A DNA stretch of 64,000 nt, from contig JBPOIU010000078.1 in the NCBI GenBank assembly GCA_052034255.1, positions 16,828 to 80,827 of the forward strand, written 5' to 3'. This DNA comes from JADJEK01 sp052034255. Lineage in GTDB: Bacteria > Planctomycetota > B15-G4 > JADJEK01. The notes beneath the pieces are model-generated. The model did not search any database. It was not told the origin of the DNA and saw only the letters and a list, made by a program, of their open reading frames with translations. This document shows positions 26,189 through 35,160 of the stretch, piece after piece. The position numbers and the translations under genes were made by a program. Within the stretch, counting starts at the first letter, position 1, and every line of letters starts with the position of its first letter.

Positions 26189-27138
26189 CGCGGCACGTCC
26201 TCGTCACCGGTGGGGCCGGATTCATCGGGTCCCATCTGGTCGCCGCGTTGCTCGCCCGTGGTGATCGGGTGCGCGTCCTCGACGACTTCTCGTCGGGCAA
26301 GACCGCGAACCTGGCGGACGTCGTCGACCGCGTCGAAGTCATGGTCGGCGATGCCGCGGATCGCGAGTGCGTCCTGCGCGCGGTCGCCGGAGTCGACGTG
26401 GTGTTCCACGAGGCGGCGATCGCCTCGGTCCAGCGCTCGGTCGACCAGCCGCTGGCGTCGCATCGAGCGAACCTCGAGTCGACGGTTCAACTCCTGACCG
26501 CGGCCGTGGCGGCGCGCGTGTCGCGCTTCGTGTTCGCCGCGTCCTCGGCGGCCTACGGCAACGATCCGACGTTGCCAAAGCACGAGTCGATGCTGCCGGA
26601 CCCTCCGTCACCGTATGCGGCGCAGAAGCTGGCGTCCGAACACTACTTGGCGGCCTTCGCCCAGAGTTTCGGCCTGCACACCGTGGCGTTGCGATATTTC
26701 AACGTGTACGGTCCGCGCCAAGATCCGTCGTCGCCGTACTCCGGAGTGATCTCGAGATTCACGGCCACGCTTCTCGAGGGCCGCAGACCCGTGATCTTCG
26801 GTGACGGTGAACAGACCCGCGACTTCGTCTTCGTCGAAGACGTCGTCCGCGCCAACCTGTTGGCCGCCGAACGCGACGTGTACAAAGGCGCCGTCGTCAA
26901 CGTCGCGACCGGTCGCCAGGTCTCCGTGAACCGCTTGTTCGAGACCGTCCGAGACGCGATCGGCGGCGCCGCGCTCCACGTCGAGCCCGAGCGAAGGCCG
27001 GCGCGCGCGGGCGAAGTCCGTCACTCCGTGGCGGAGGTGTCCCGGGCGCGGGACTGGCTCGGATTCGAATCGAGGATCGCACTGGAAGACGGCATTCGCC
27101 GCACGGTCGAGTGCGTTCGCAAGGAGGTCGCGTCGTGA
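26185..27138 (+). CDS. NAD-dependent epimerase, WbpP/GalE-like UDP-hexose 4-epimerase
   Basis: 317 residues. VTGGAGFIGSHLVAALLARG opens the Rossmann fold, DDFSSGKTANL follows, and the catalytic motifs are ASSAAYGNDP and SPYAAQKLASEHY. YGPRQDPSSPYSGVISRF is the substrate-pocket signature seen in WbpP-type UDP-GlcNAc 4-epimerases and related UDP-glucose epimerases. It would make a galacto-configured UDP sugar. The exact substrate (acetylated or not) cannot be set by eye. ATGA overlap with wecB and GTGA with the next gene. Confidence 0.83.
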   Translation: MTRHVLVTGGAGFIGSHLVAALLARGDRVRVLDDFSSGKTANLADVVDRVEVMVGDAADRECVLRAVAGVDVVFHEAAIASVQRSVDQPLASHRANLESTVQLLTAAVAARVSRFVFAASSAAYGNDPTLPKHESMLPDPPSPYAAQKLASEHYLAAFAQSFGLHTVALRYFNVYGPRQDPSSPYSGVISRFTATLLEGRRPVIFGDGEQTRDFVFVEDVVRANLLAAERDVYKGAVVNVATGRQVSVNRLFETVRDAIGGAALHVEPERRPARAGEVRHSVAEVSRARDWLGFESRIALEDGIRRTVECVRKEVAS

Positions 27139-27866
27139 AGGGTGTCATCCTCGCCGGTGGGTTGGGTTCACGGCTCGCGCCGTTGACCAAGGTGACCAAC
27201 AAGCACCTTCTGCCGGTCTACAACAAGCCGATGGTCTTCTACCCGATCGAGTGTCTGGTCACGGCCGGCATCAAGGACGTGCTGCTCGTGACCGGCGGCA
27301 ACAGCGCGGGTGACTTCCTGCGCCTCCTCGGGAACGGCCGCGAGTTCGGACTGAACAGTCTGAACTACGCCTATCAGGTCGGAGAGGGCGGCATCGCCGA
27401 AGCGCTTCGCCTCGCGGAGCAATGGTCGGGCAGCGACAAGATCTGCGTCGTCCTCGGCGACAACATCATCGAGAAGAACATCCGCGCGGCAGTGACCTCG
27501 TTCGACAAGGTCCAGCAGGGCGCGCGCATCCTGCTGAAGAAGGTGCACGACCCCGAGCGCTTCGGCGTGGCGAGTCTGCAAGGCGATCGCGTCGTGAAGA
27601 TCGTCGAGAAGCCGAAGCAGCCGGAGTCCGACCTCGCGGTCATCGGCATCTACATGTACGACCGCCAGGTGTTCGACATCATCAAGACGCTGAAGCCGTC
27701 GAATCGCGGTGAACTCGAGATCACCGACGTCAACAACGCCTACATCGAGCGCGGCCAGTTGACGTACGACATCCTCGACGGTTGGTGGACCGACGCCGGA
27801 ACCTTCGAATCGCTGGTCCACGCGTCCGAACTCGTCCGCAACGGCGGCGCGAACCACGCCGACTGA
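27135..27866 (+). CDS. rmlA: Sugar-1-phosphate nucleotidyltransferase, short RmlA-type (glucose-1-phosphate thymidylyltransferase)
   Basis: 243 residues, shorter than the roughly 290-residue E. coli RmlA but like the short RmlA-type transferases. The GTG start has AAGGAGG eight bases upstream and overlaps the previous stop. The nucleotide-binding motif is VILAGGLGSRLAPLTKVTNK, then LPVYNKPMVFYPIE, VVLGDNIIEKN, the sugar-binding VEKPKQPESDLAVIGIYMYD and the metal ligand in WTDAGTFESL. It activates glucose-1-phosphate as dTDP-glucose for rhamnose synthesis. rmlD and rmlB are next; no rmlC was found. Confidence 0.88.
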   Translation: MKGVILAGGLGSRLAPLTKVTNKHLLPVYNKPMVFYPIECLVTAGIKDVLLVTGGNSAGDFLRLLGNGREFGLNSLNYAYQVGEGGIAEALRLAEQWSGSDKICVVLGDNIIEKNIRAAVTSFDKVQQGARILLKKVHDPERFGVASLQGDRVVKIVEKPKQPESDLAVIGIYMYDRQVFDIIKTLKPSNRGELEITDVNNAYIERGQLTYDILDGWWTDAGTFESLVHASELVRNGGANHAD

Positions 27867-27882
27867 TCCAGGACGAACGCCG

Positions 27883-28755
27883 ATGCGAGGCCGCTTCCTG
27901 ATCACCGGTGCCTCGGGAATGGTGGGGCGCGAACTCGCGCACCTGCTCGGGCACGACCACGACGTCATCGCGCTCGCGCACGCCGATCTCGACGTCGCGG
28001 ACTTCGCCGCGGTGCGCGCCGCCGTCGCGACGCATCGACCGACCGCGTTCCTGTCGGTCGGCGCGTGGACCGACGTCGATGGCTGCGAGCGCGATCCGGA
28101 TCGCGCGCATCGCGTCAATGCTCTGGGCCCGCGCAACGCCGCGATCGCCTGTGCGCAGGCGGGCATCCCCGTGCTGCAAGTGTCGACCGACTACGTGTTC
28201 CCCGGAGTCGGCAAGACCTCGCCGTACATCGAGGACGACGCGGTAGGACCGGCGTCGCACTACGGCCGATCGAAGCTCGCGGGTGAGCGCTTCGTGCGCG
28301 AACACGCGGCGGGCCGGTTCTGGATCGTCCGCACGCAGTGGGTGTACGGTCACCACGGCAAGAACTTCGTCGACACGATGTTGAACCTCGCGCGGCAGGG
28401 CAAGGACCTCAAGGTCGTCGACGATCAGATCGGCTGTCCGACGTTCGCGCGCGACGTGGCGCGGGGCATCGTCGCGATCCTCACGCGCGATGCCGGCTTC
28501 GGGACCTACCACTGCTCGGGCAATGGTCAGGCATCGTGGTTCGAGTTCGCGGCCGAGATCTTCGCGGTCGCCGGCGTGCACCCCAACTCGTTGCAGCCGC
28601 AACCGAGTTCACAACTCGATCGTCCGGCGCCCCGTCCGGCGTACTCGGTGCTGCGGAACAGGATGCTCGAACTGACGATCGGTGACCCGATGCCGCGGTG
28701 GCAGGACGGTCTGCGCGAATACCTGGGCGAGCGGATGCGCGCTCCGAGTACGTGA
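27883..28755 (+). CDS. rmlD: dTDP-4-dehydrorhamnose reductase
   Basis: 290 residues. It begins RFLITGASGMVGRELAHLLG and has DVDGCERDPDRAHRVNA, STDYVFPGVGKTSPY (the YVF and catalytic Ser/Thr region) and the active-site tyrosine/lysine in SHYGRSKLAGERFV. WVYGHHGKNFVDTML completes the RmlD pattern. It reduces dTDP-4-keto-rhamnose to dTDP-L-rhamnose with NADPH. It is separated by 16 bases from rmlA and by 49 from rmlB. Confidence 0.92.
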   Translation: MRGRFLITGASGMVGRELAHLLGHDHDVIALAHADLDVADFAAVRAAVATHRPTAFLSVGAWTDVDGCERDPDRAHRVNALGPRNAAIACAQAGIPVLQVSTDYVFPGVGKTSPYIEDDAVGPASHYGRSKLAGERFVREHAAGRFWIVRTQWVYGHHGKNFVDTMLNLARQGKDLKVVDDQIGCPTFARDVARGIVAILTRDAGFGTYHCSGNGQASWFEFAAEIFAVAGVHPNSLQPQPSSQLDRPAPRPAYSVLRNRMLELTIGDPMPRWQDGLREYLGERMRAPST

Positions 28756-28804
28756 TGCGGTCCGACGGATTCACGTTCTCGGACCTCGAGGCAGGAGTAC
28801 GACG

Positions 28805-29818
28805 ATGCGAACGATGTTGATCACCGGCGGTGCGGGCTTCATCGGCTCGAACTACGTGCGACTCGTGTTGGCGCGTACGCGTGACGTCCGCGTCGTGAAC
28901 GTGGATGCGCTGACGTACGCCGGCAACCTCGAGAACCTCGCTGGCGTCGACCAGGACCCGCGTTACGCGTTCGAGAAAGCCGATATCGCGGACAACGACG
29001 CGATGGCGCGCGTATTCGCGGCGCATCGGCCGCACCTCGTCGTCAACTTCGCCGCCGAATCGCACGTCGATCGCTCGATCGTCGATCCGGGCATCTTCGT
29101 GCGCACGAACGTGCTCGGTACGCAGGTGCTGCTCGATCAGGCGAAGAAGCACGGTGTCGAGCGCTTCTTGCAGGTGTCGACCGACGAGGTCTACGGCTCG
29201 CTCGGTCCGACCGGCTACTTCACGGAGACCACGCCGCTGCATCCGAACTCGCCGTATTCGGCGAGCAAAGCCGGCGCGGACCACCTGGTGCTCGCGTACC
29301 AGCACACCTTCGGCTTCCCGGCATTGGTCACGCGCTGCTCGAACAACTACGGGCCGTACCAATTCCCCGAGAAGCTGATCCCGTTGATGATCTCGAATGC
29401 GCTCGAGGGCAAGCCACTGCCGGTCTACGGCGACGGCTCGAACGTTCGCGACTGGCTGCACGTCGAGGACCACTGCTCGGCGATCCTCACCGTGTTGGAG
29501 CGCGGCCGCGTCGGCGAGGTCTACAACGTCGGCGGCAACAACGAAGTCGCGAACCTCGACGTCGTGAAGCTGCTGCTGAAGCACCTCGGCAAGCCGGAGA
29601 GCCTGATCAAGTTCGTGACCGATCGGCCGGGCCATGATCGCCGCTACGCGATCGACGCCAGCCGCATCAAGGCCGAGCTCGGTTGGGAGCCGTCGCGCAC
29701 GTTCGAGGTCGGCCTCGGCGAGACGATCCGTTGGTACCTCGACAACCGGACGTGGTGGGAGCGCGTGAAGGGCGGCGAGTACCGCAAGTACTACGAATCG
29801 ATGTACTCGGGACGTTGA
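28805..29818 (+). CDS. rmlB: dTDP-glucose 4,6-dehydratase
   Basis: 337 residues, standard length. The ATG follows AGGAG by nine bases. LITGGAGFIGSNYVRLVL, DALTYAGNLENL, NFAAESHVDRSI, STDEVYGSLG, SPYSASKAGADHLV and CSNNYGPYQFPEKLIP are the canonical RmlB blocks, including the catalytic Thr-Asp-Glu and Tyr-x3-Lys. It converts dTDP-glucose to dTDP-4-keto-6-deoxyglucose. The following 162-bp gap separates sugar supply from the export genes. Confidence 0.95.
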   Translation: MRTMLITGGAGFIGSNYVRLVLARTRDVRVVNVDALTYAGNLENLAGVDQDPRYAFEKADIADNDAMARVFAAHRPHLVVNFAAESHVDRSIVDPGIFVRTNVLGTQVLLDQAKKHGVERFLQVSTDEVYGSLGPTGYFTETTPLHPNSPYSASKAGADHLVLAYQHTFGFPALVTRCSNNYGPYQFPEKLIPLMISNALEGKPLPVYGDGSNVRDWLHVEDHCSAILTVLERGRVGEVYNVGGNNEVANLDVVKLLLKHLGKPESLIKFVTDRPGHDRRYAIDASRIKAELGWEPSRTFEVGLGETIRWYLDNRTWWERVKGGEYRKYYESMYSGR

Positions 29819-29819
29819 G

Positions 29820-29847
29820 TTCGAACGCGCGCCGGGGTCCTTACAAT
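29820..29847 (+). promoter_or_regulatory. Weak candidate promoter before the polysaccharide export gene
   Basis: A clear minus-10-like TACAAT is at 29842-29847. TTCGAA at 29820-29825, sixteen bases upstream, is a poor minus-35. It sits in the gap between rmlB and the Wza-like gene and could start a separate transcript for the export and glycosyltransferase genes. Pattern match only. Confidence 0.3.
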
Positions 29848-29980
29848 CCCGCGACCGAATTCCCGCCCCCACCCGGGTGAGAATGAACAGGAACGACTCA
29901 AGCTCACGCATCGTGGCGCCCGACAAAACGCCGACGCGTGTGTGGCCCCGGGCGAACGGAAGTCCAGAATTGATACGCCT

Positions 29981-30814
29981 ATGAGAACGCCGGTCCTCCT
30001 TCTCGTGCTCGCCGCGATGTGCTGCTCGTGCCGCTCGTACGACGACGCGCGCATTCTGCAGACGCTGAACCAGCGCGGCTTCGGCCGCAAGTACGTCGGC
30101 GACTCGAACGAGATCCTGACCATCGGGATCAACGACGCGGTGCAGGTGAGCTGCCCGACCGATCCCGAGTTGAACGGCGTGTACAAGGTGCGCATGGACG
30201 GCGTCATCGACGTCGCGTTGATCGGCGAGGTGTTCGTCGCCGGCTTCTCCCCGGCCGAGATCGCGGAGACGCTGAAGCAGCGCTACTCGGACTACTACAC
30301 CGACCTCGAACTGTTCGTGTTCCCGAGCGAGATCCGCTCGAAGCGGTACTTCATGCGCGGCGAGGTCACCCCGGGCGAGAAGCTGTTCGAGGGCGACACG
30401 ACGGTGTGGGACGCGGTCGCGAAGTTCCAATTGCCGCTGACCGCCGATCTCGACGACATCTACGTGATCCGTTCGGATCCGAAGCACCCGCTGATCATCC
30501 CGGTCGACCTGCGCAAGATGCTGGAGCACGGCGACTCGTCGGACAACGTGTTGGTGCGCGAGGACGACATCATCGTCGTCAATCCGAACTTCGCCGGCAT
30601 CGTGCGCAACTTCGTCCAGATCCTGCTGGCTCCGATCCAGCCGGTCACGCAGTTGTTCTCGAGCTTGCGCTCGACCAAGACCAACTACGAATCGCTGGTC
30701 GACGAAACCGGGACCGGTGGTAGCAACTTCGGGTTCAACAACGGCTTCAACCAGTACGGCACGGGTGGCGTCGGTGGTGTGCCGGGCGGCTTCAACGAAC
30801 CGCAAGGCAACTGA
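29981..30814 (+). CDS. Wza-type polysaccharide export protein
   Basis: 277 residues. ATG at 29981 starts a short secretion signal (MRTPVLLLVLAAMCCSC) with several cysteines at its end, suggesting a lipoprotein although the lipobox is not canonical. The Poly_export domain begins YVGDSNEILTIGINDAVQV, with SLBB-like repeats (KRYFMRGEVTPGEKLFEGDTT). The C-terminus is Gly/Asn/Phe-rich (GSNFGFNNGFNQYGTGG), which is unusual. By family likeness it forms the outer-membrane or periplasmic conduit for exported polysaccharide. It is followed twelve bases later by the chain-length protein. Confidence 0.85.
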   Translation: MRTPVLLLVLAAMCCSCRSYDDARILQTLNQRGFGRKYVGDSNEILTIGINDAVQVSCPTDPELNGVYKVRMDGVIDVALIGEVFVAGFSPAEIAETLKQRYSDYYTDLELFVFPSEIRSKRYFMRGEVTPGEKLFEGDTTVWDAVAKFQLPLTADLDDIYVIRSDPKHPLIIPVDLRKMLEHGDSSDNVLVREDDIIVVNPNFAGIVRNFVQILLAPIQPVTQLFSSLRSTKTNYESLVDETGTGGSNFGFNNGFNQYGTGGVGGVPGGFNEPQGN

Positions 30815-30826
30815 GCAGGAGCCGAC

Positions 30827-32518
30827 GTGGTCGACGGACAAGTCACGACGATGGGACCCGAGGTCGACGCTGGTGCGCAGGTCAAACGCCTGCTCGCCGC
30901 GGCCGGACGCAATCGACTCCGCATCCTTCTGCTCGGCCTGTTCGGCCTGGCGTTCGGTGCGTTGGTCGCGACGTTCGTCCCCGACATGTACGAGTCGCGC
31001 ACGCTGCTGCTGTTGCGCCAGCGCGAGCTGATCGACGACTCGCGCCTGTTGCGCGCGATCTCCGAGAAGCCGCTGCTGCAAAAAGAGCAGACGCTCGAGA
31101 ACGAACTACTGTCGTTCCAGTGGATCCATGACGTGCTGAGAGAGTGCGAATGGCTCGAGTACGCACTGATCAAGGACGACCCGACGAAGATCTCCGACCT
31201 GATCCACAAGATCCAGGAGAAGCAGTACTTCCAGGTCGCGATGAGCACCGATCCGGCCGGCGAACTGCTGGTCGAACTCAAATTCCGCTGGGACGATCCG
31301 ATCAAGGCGCGCGACTTCGTGAAGAAGGCGCGCAAGAACTGGATCAACCGTCGGGACGACGAGTACCGGCGCTACTGGCGCAAGCAGCGCGACGACTTCG
31401 AGAAGATCTTGCAAGAGCGTCTGCTCGCGTATCAGAGCGCGAACAACTCGCTGCAGAAGTTCGAGTCGCAGAATCGCCTGCCGCTGCTGACCGACGCCAA
31501 CGAACAGATCGCGCTGAAGACCGCGCTGCTGCAATCGCGCGCGTTGGCGCGCGCGAACGTCGAAGCGTTGATCGGCAAGGTGACGTCGATCGAGACCAGT
31601 CTCGCGTCGGTGCCGAAGACGCTGCAGTCGTCGGCGACCGAGATCGAGAACCCGGAGTACCAGCAAGCGTTGGCCGCCGTCGCGACCGAGCAGGCCGAGT
31701 ACGACGCGATGATCAAGTCGGGCAAGAGCCCGAAGCACGTGAAGGTGAAGCAGCAACAGTCGCGGCTCGACGAAGCGAAGAAGAAGCTCGTCGCGTTGAA
31801 GGACAAACGGTTCTCGACGTCGGAGAAGACGGTCAACGTCAATCCGAGCTGGTACGAGCAGCGCAAGACGCTGGACGAGTCCAGCGCCGAACTCGAAGCC
31901 GAGCGCAAGCGCTTGCTCGACGTCGAACAACAGTTGGTCGACATCCAGCGTGAACTCGACACGTTGCCGAGCCTGATCGCGCAGCGCCGCCAGTTGCAAA
32001 ACGACGTCGATCAGGCGCAGGCCGCGTTGAACGAAGCGAACACCGCGATTCAACCCGTGCGCGACAAGGTCGAGTTCATCGAACGCCGCAGCGCTCTGAC
32101 CCTCGGCAACGCCGAGGACGCGCTGGAGAAGGCGGGCGCGTATTCCGTGCTCGAAGAGCCGGTCGAGGCCAAGAAGCCGGCCGGCCTGCCGAAGCCGGTG
32201 TTCGGCTTGATCGGTCTCTTGCTCGGCATCGGTATCGGCCTCGCGTTCGCGCTGGTGTCCGAGATGATGCGCACGAGCTTCTCCGAGCCGAGCGAAGTCG
32301 CGCAAGTCCTGCGCCTGCCGGTGCTCGGTGCGATCGACTCGATCCGGACGTCGTCCGAGGTCCGTCGCGAGAAGCTCGTCGCGTTCGCCCAAGTCATCGG
32401 TGCGGTGCTCGTGATCATCTCGATCGGAGCATTCGTCTGGATCCTCTCCGAAGCACCGGAGCGTTTGCCGTCGGGGTTCCGCAAGGCGGTCGAAGACGTT
32501 CGCTCGTCGTTCAAGTGA
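30827..32518 (+). CDS. Wzz/GumC-type polysaccharide chain-length determinant, without kinase domain
   Basis: 563 residues. The GTG start follows AGGAG by eight bases. A first membrane helix is at ILLLGLFGLAFGALVATFV (about residues 33-51). The central part is long coiled-coil helices (for example VEQQLVDIQRELDTLPSLIAQ in part). The membrane pair region near the end contains VFGLIGLLLGIGIGLAFAL, and a further helix VIGAVLVIISIGAFVWIL follows. Such proteins set chain length and link the inner membrane to the Wza channel. The C-terminal BY-kinase domain found in Wzc-type fusions is absent, and no separate kinase gene was found here. Confidence 0.85.
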   Translation: MVDGQVTTMGPEVDAGAQVKRLLAAAGRNRLRILLLGLFGLAFGALVATFVPDMYESRTLLLLRQRELIDDSRLLRAISEKPLLQKEQTLENELLSFQWIHDVLRECEWLEYALIKDDPTKISDLIHKIQEKQYFQVAMSTDPAGELLVELKFRWDDPIKARDFVKKARKNWINRRDDEYRRYWRKQRDDFEKILQERLLAYQSANNSLQKFESQNRLPLLTDANEQIALKTALLQSRALARANVEALIGKVTSIETSLASVPKTLQSSATEIENPEYQQALAAVATEQAEYDAMIKSGKSPKHVKVKQQQSRLDEAKKKLVALKDKRFSTSEKTVNVNPSWYEQRKTLDESSAELEAERKRLLDVEQQLVDIQRELDTLPSLIAQRRQLQNDVDQAQAALNEANTAIQPVRDKVEFIERRSALTLGNAEDALEKAGAYSVLEEPVEAKKPAGLPKPVFGLIGLLLGIGIGLAFALVSEMMRTSFSEPSEVAQVLRLPVLGAIDSIRTSSEVRREKLVAFAQVIGAVLVIISIGAFVWILSEAPERLPSGFRKAVEDVRSSFK

Positions 32519-32542
32519 CGCGTCGCGCGCGGCGGACCGGCT

Positions 32543-33736
32543 TTGAAGCTGCTGTTCCTGTGCCACCGGATCCCGTATCCGCCCGACAAGGGTGACAAGA
32601 TCCGCTCGTACCACGAGCTGCACTTCCTCGCGGCGCGCCACGACGTCGATTTGATCACGACGCTCGACGATCCGGCCGACCAGCGCCACGTGCCGACCGT
32701 GGCGGCGATGGTGCGGCGCTCGACGGTCGTCCCGCTCGGCCGAGGGGCGGCGGCGTTGCGCGCCGCGTTCGCGCTGGTGACCGGCCGCACCGCGACCGAA
32801 GCATGGTTCACGCCGACCGCCCTGCGCACAGCCGTGCGGTCCGCGCTCCTGCGCGAGCACTACGACGCGGTGCTGGTGTTCTCATCGGCACATGCGCGCG
32901 TGGCGCTCGCGGGTGACGCTCCGGCCGTGCTCGACTTCGTCGACGTCGATTCGTCGAAGTGGAGCGCGTACGCGGCCGCCTGCGCACCGTGGTCGTGGAG
33001 ACGTTGGATCTACGGCTTGGAAGCTGCGCGGATGCGCAGGCTCGAAGCGTCGACCAGCGCGACCGCCGCGGCCACGATCGTCTGCGCCCCGCGCGAGGTC
33101 GCCGCGCTGCGCGCGTTCGCGTCGCCGCGGCGGCTCGAGCTGATCCCGAACGGAACCGACACCGCGGCGTTCGCTCCCGACGCGGGCGTTGCGCGCGAGG
33201 AACTGGTCGTGTTCTCGGGCGCGATGGACTACCGCGCGAATGCCGAGGCGGTCGTGTGGTTCGCCCGCGAAACCTGGCCACTCGTTCGCGCACAGCGGCC
33301 GCACGCGCGCTTTGCGATCGTCGGTTCGAATCCGGGCCCGAACGTCCAGGCGCTGGCGGCACTCGATGGGATCGTGGTCACCGGTCGCGTCGAACGCGTC
33401 CAGCCGTGGCTGCAGCGCGCGCGCGTCGCCGTGGCGCCGCTGCAGGTCGCGCGCGGGATCCAGAACAAGGTCCTGGAGGCCTTGGCGTGCGCGACACCGG
33501 TCGTCGCCACGCCGGCCGCGCTCGAGGGCATTCCGGGAGTCCGGGGAGTCGTCGCGGCGGCGACCCCGAACGACCTCGCTCGGGCGGTGGTGGAGTTGCT
33601 GCGGCGACCCGAGGACGCCGTGGCGCTCGGCGCGGAGGGGCGGGCCTTCGTGTTGGCCGAAAGCACGTGGGACGCGCGTCTGTCGAGATTGGATGAAGTG
33701 CTGCGGGAAGCCGCATCAAGCCGCATGCGGCGCTGA
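32543..33736 (+). CDS. GT4-like sugar transferase of the exosortase-associated type
   Basis: 397 residues, TTG start. The N-terminus MKLLFLCHRIPYPPDKGDKI is the hallmark of the sugar transferase family annotated as PEP-CTERM/EpsH1-associated. It has FVDVDSSKWSAYA mid-way, then the C-terminal GT-B lobe: LIPNGTD, VFSGAMDYRANAEAV, IVGSNPGP and the nucleotide-sugar block KVLEALACATPVVATPAALEG. It should transfer a sugar onto a growing lipid-linked glycan at the inner membrane; the sugar is unknown. It begins a run of glycan-assembly genes on the plus strand. Confidence 0.83.
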   Translation: MKLLFLCHRIPYPPDKGDKIRSYHELHFLAARHDVDLITTLDDPADQRHVPTVAAMVRRSTVVPLGRGAAALRAAFALVTGRTATEAWFTPTALRTAVRSALLREHYDAVLVFSSAHARVALAGDAPAVLDFVDVDSSKWSAYAAACAPWSWRRWIYGLEAARMRRLEASTSATAAATIVCAPREVAALRAFASPRRLELIPNGTDTAAFAPDAGVAREELVVFSGAMDYRANAEAVVWFARETWPLVRAQRPHARFAIVGSNPGPNVQALAALDGIVVTGRVERVQPWLQRARVAVAPLQVARGIQNKVLEALACATPVVATPAALEGIPGVRGVVAAATPNDLARAVVELLRRPEDAVALGAEGRAFVLAESTWDARLSRLDEVLREAASSRMRR

Positions 33737-33762
33737 GCCGAAAACCCTTTCGGCCCTGCGGT

Positions 33763-35148
33763 TTGGGGCCGACGGTGTCTATCGTTTTCCGCGTTCGTCG
33801 TTCCGCTCGGCCCGCCGCATTGAATCCGCAACCCCTTGGCATCGTCGTCGTCGCGTTCCATTTCCCGCCGCTGTCCGCGGCGGGAACGCATCGCACGTCG
33901 AACTTCGTCCGCGAACTCGCGCGGCGCGGGCACCGAGTCGGCGTCGTCACGACGAAGGGCGGCGAGTTCAAGACCGACGACGGCTTGCTGGAGAAGATCC
34001 CGGCCAGCGTGCAGATCGCACGCGCTCCGCACGTGGATCCGTTCGCGTTGCTTTCGCGTTGGCGCGGACGCGCCTCGGCGGGCGCCGCGAGTGCGGATGC
34101 ACCGTTGCGCGCGCCCGGCCCTCCGAGCCGCCTCGCCCGCGCCATCGATTACGCGTCGCGACTGTTCGACCTTCCCGACCGCTACGCGTCGTGGATCCTG
34201 CCCGCGCTCGTGCAGGGTATCGCCGTCGCGCGCCGGGTTCGGGCCGACGTGCTGTACACGACGGCGCCGCCGTTCTCGGCGCACATCGTCGGGCTCGCAT
34301 TGCGCCGCGTGTTGGATTTGCCATGGATCGTCGACTTGCGCGATCCGTGGGCGACCAATCCGTTCAACGTGCGGCCGTTCGCCAGCCTGCGCGCGATCGA
34401 CGAGGCCCTCGAGGCGGCGGTCGTGAAGCGGGCGCACACGATCGTGCTGAACACGGATCTCGCCGAGGCCGGCTATCGCGCGCGATATCCGGAGCAGTCG
34501 AACTTCACGACGATCACGAACGGCATCGATCCGGATCTGCTGCAACGCGTGGCTCCGACCGTCGTCCGCAACGGCAGGCGTTCGCTGTTGCACGCCGGTA
34601 CGATCTACGGCCGTCGTTCACCCCACGCGCTGCTCGAGGCCTTGCGTCGATTCCGCCTCGAGTCGCCGGAACTCGCGCGACAACTCCGGATCGTGCAGCT
34701 CGGAGGGGTCGAGAACGCGAACGCACTGCTCGAGCGCGCGCGCGCACTCGGCGTGGACGACGCGTTCGAGATCCGTCCCGCGGTCGGTCATGCCGAAGCG
34801 TTCGAGAGCTTGCAGCGCGCGGATGGTCTGTTGCTGCTCGGTGTATCCGGAGAACGTCCCGAAGTGCAGGTGCCGGCGAAGTTGTTCGAATACCTCGCCG
34901 CGCGGCGGCCGATGGTCGTGCTGGCCAAGTCCGGCGGCGCCATCGCGCGCACGCTCGCGCAGGCCGACGTCCGTTGTTCGCTCGCGGATCCCGACGATCC
35001 CGCGTCGGTGCTGGCCGCGCTGCGCGCGTTCGCCGCGCCGACCGGGACGGCCGACGTCGAGACCTCGGGGATCGGCGCGTTCCGTTACGAGCACCTGGCG
35101 AGCCGGCTCGAATCCACGTTGCTGTCCGCTTGCGGCGCGAGCCGGTGA
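33763..35148 (+). CDS. Glycosyltransferase family 4-like protein
   Basis: Up to 461 residues. The GT-B N-lobe begins IVVVAFHFPPLSAAGTHRT, then RGHRVGVVTTKGG, TTAPPFSAHIVGLALRR and WIVDLRDPWATNPF, a pattern of WbuB-like transferases. The C-lobe has TNGIDPDLL, LLHAGTIYGRRSP and the acceptor block PEVQVPAKLFEYLAARRPMV. The start is uncertain: TTG at 33763 gives the longest frame, and TTG at 33823 (LNPQPLG) would start just before the conserved fold; neither has a ribosome-binding site. Sugar specificity cannot be read. Confidence 0.8.
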   Translation: MGPTVSIVFRVRRSARPAALNPQPLGIVVVAFHFPPLSAAGTHRTSNFVRELARRGHRVGVVTTKGGEFKTDDGLLEKIPASVQIARAPHVDPFALLSRWRGRASAGAASADAPLRAPGPPSRLARAIDYASRLFDLPDRYASWILPALVQGIAVARRVRADVLYTTAPPFSAHIVGLALRRVLDLPWIVDLRDPWATNPFNVRPFASLRAIDEALEAAVVKRAHTIVLNTDLAEAGYRARYPEQSNFTTITNGIDPDLLQRVAPTVVRNGRRSLLHAGTIYGRRSPHALLEALRRFRLESPELARQLRIVQLGGVENANALLERARALGVDDAFEIRPAVGHAEAFESLQRADGLLLLGVSGERPEVQVPAKLFEYLAARRPMVVLAKSGGAIARTLAQADVRCSLADPDDPASVLAALRAFAAPTGTADVETSGIGAFRYEHLASRLESTLLSACGASR

Positions 35149-35160
35149 AGGAGGACCGCG

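Noticed and set aside
28481..31081. A long minus-strand frame over rmlD end, rmlB and the Wza-like gene
   Set aside because: Compositional shadow; the three plus-strand genes explain the sequence.
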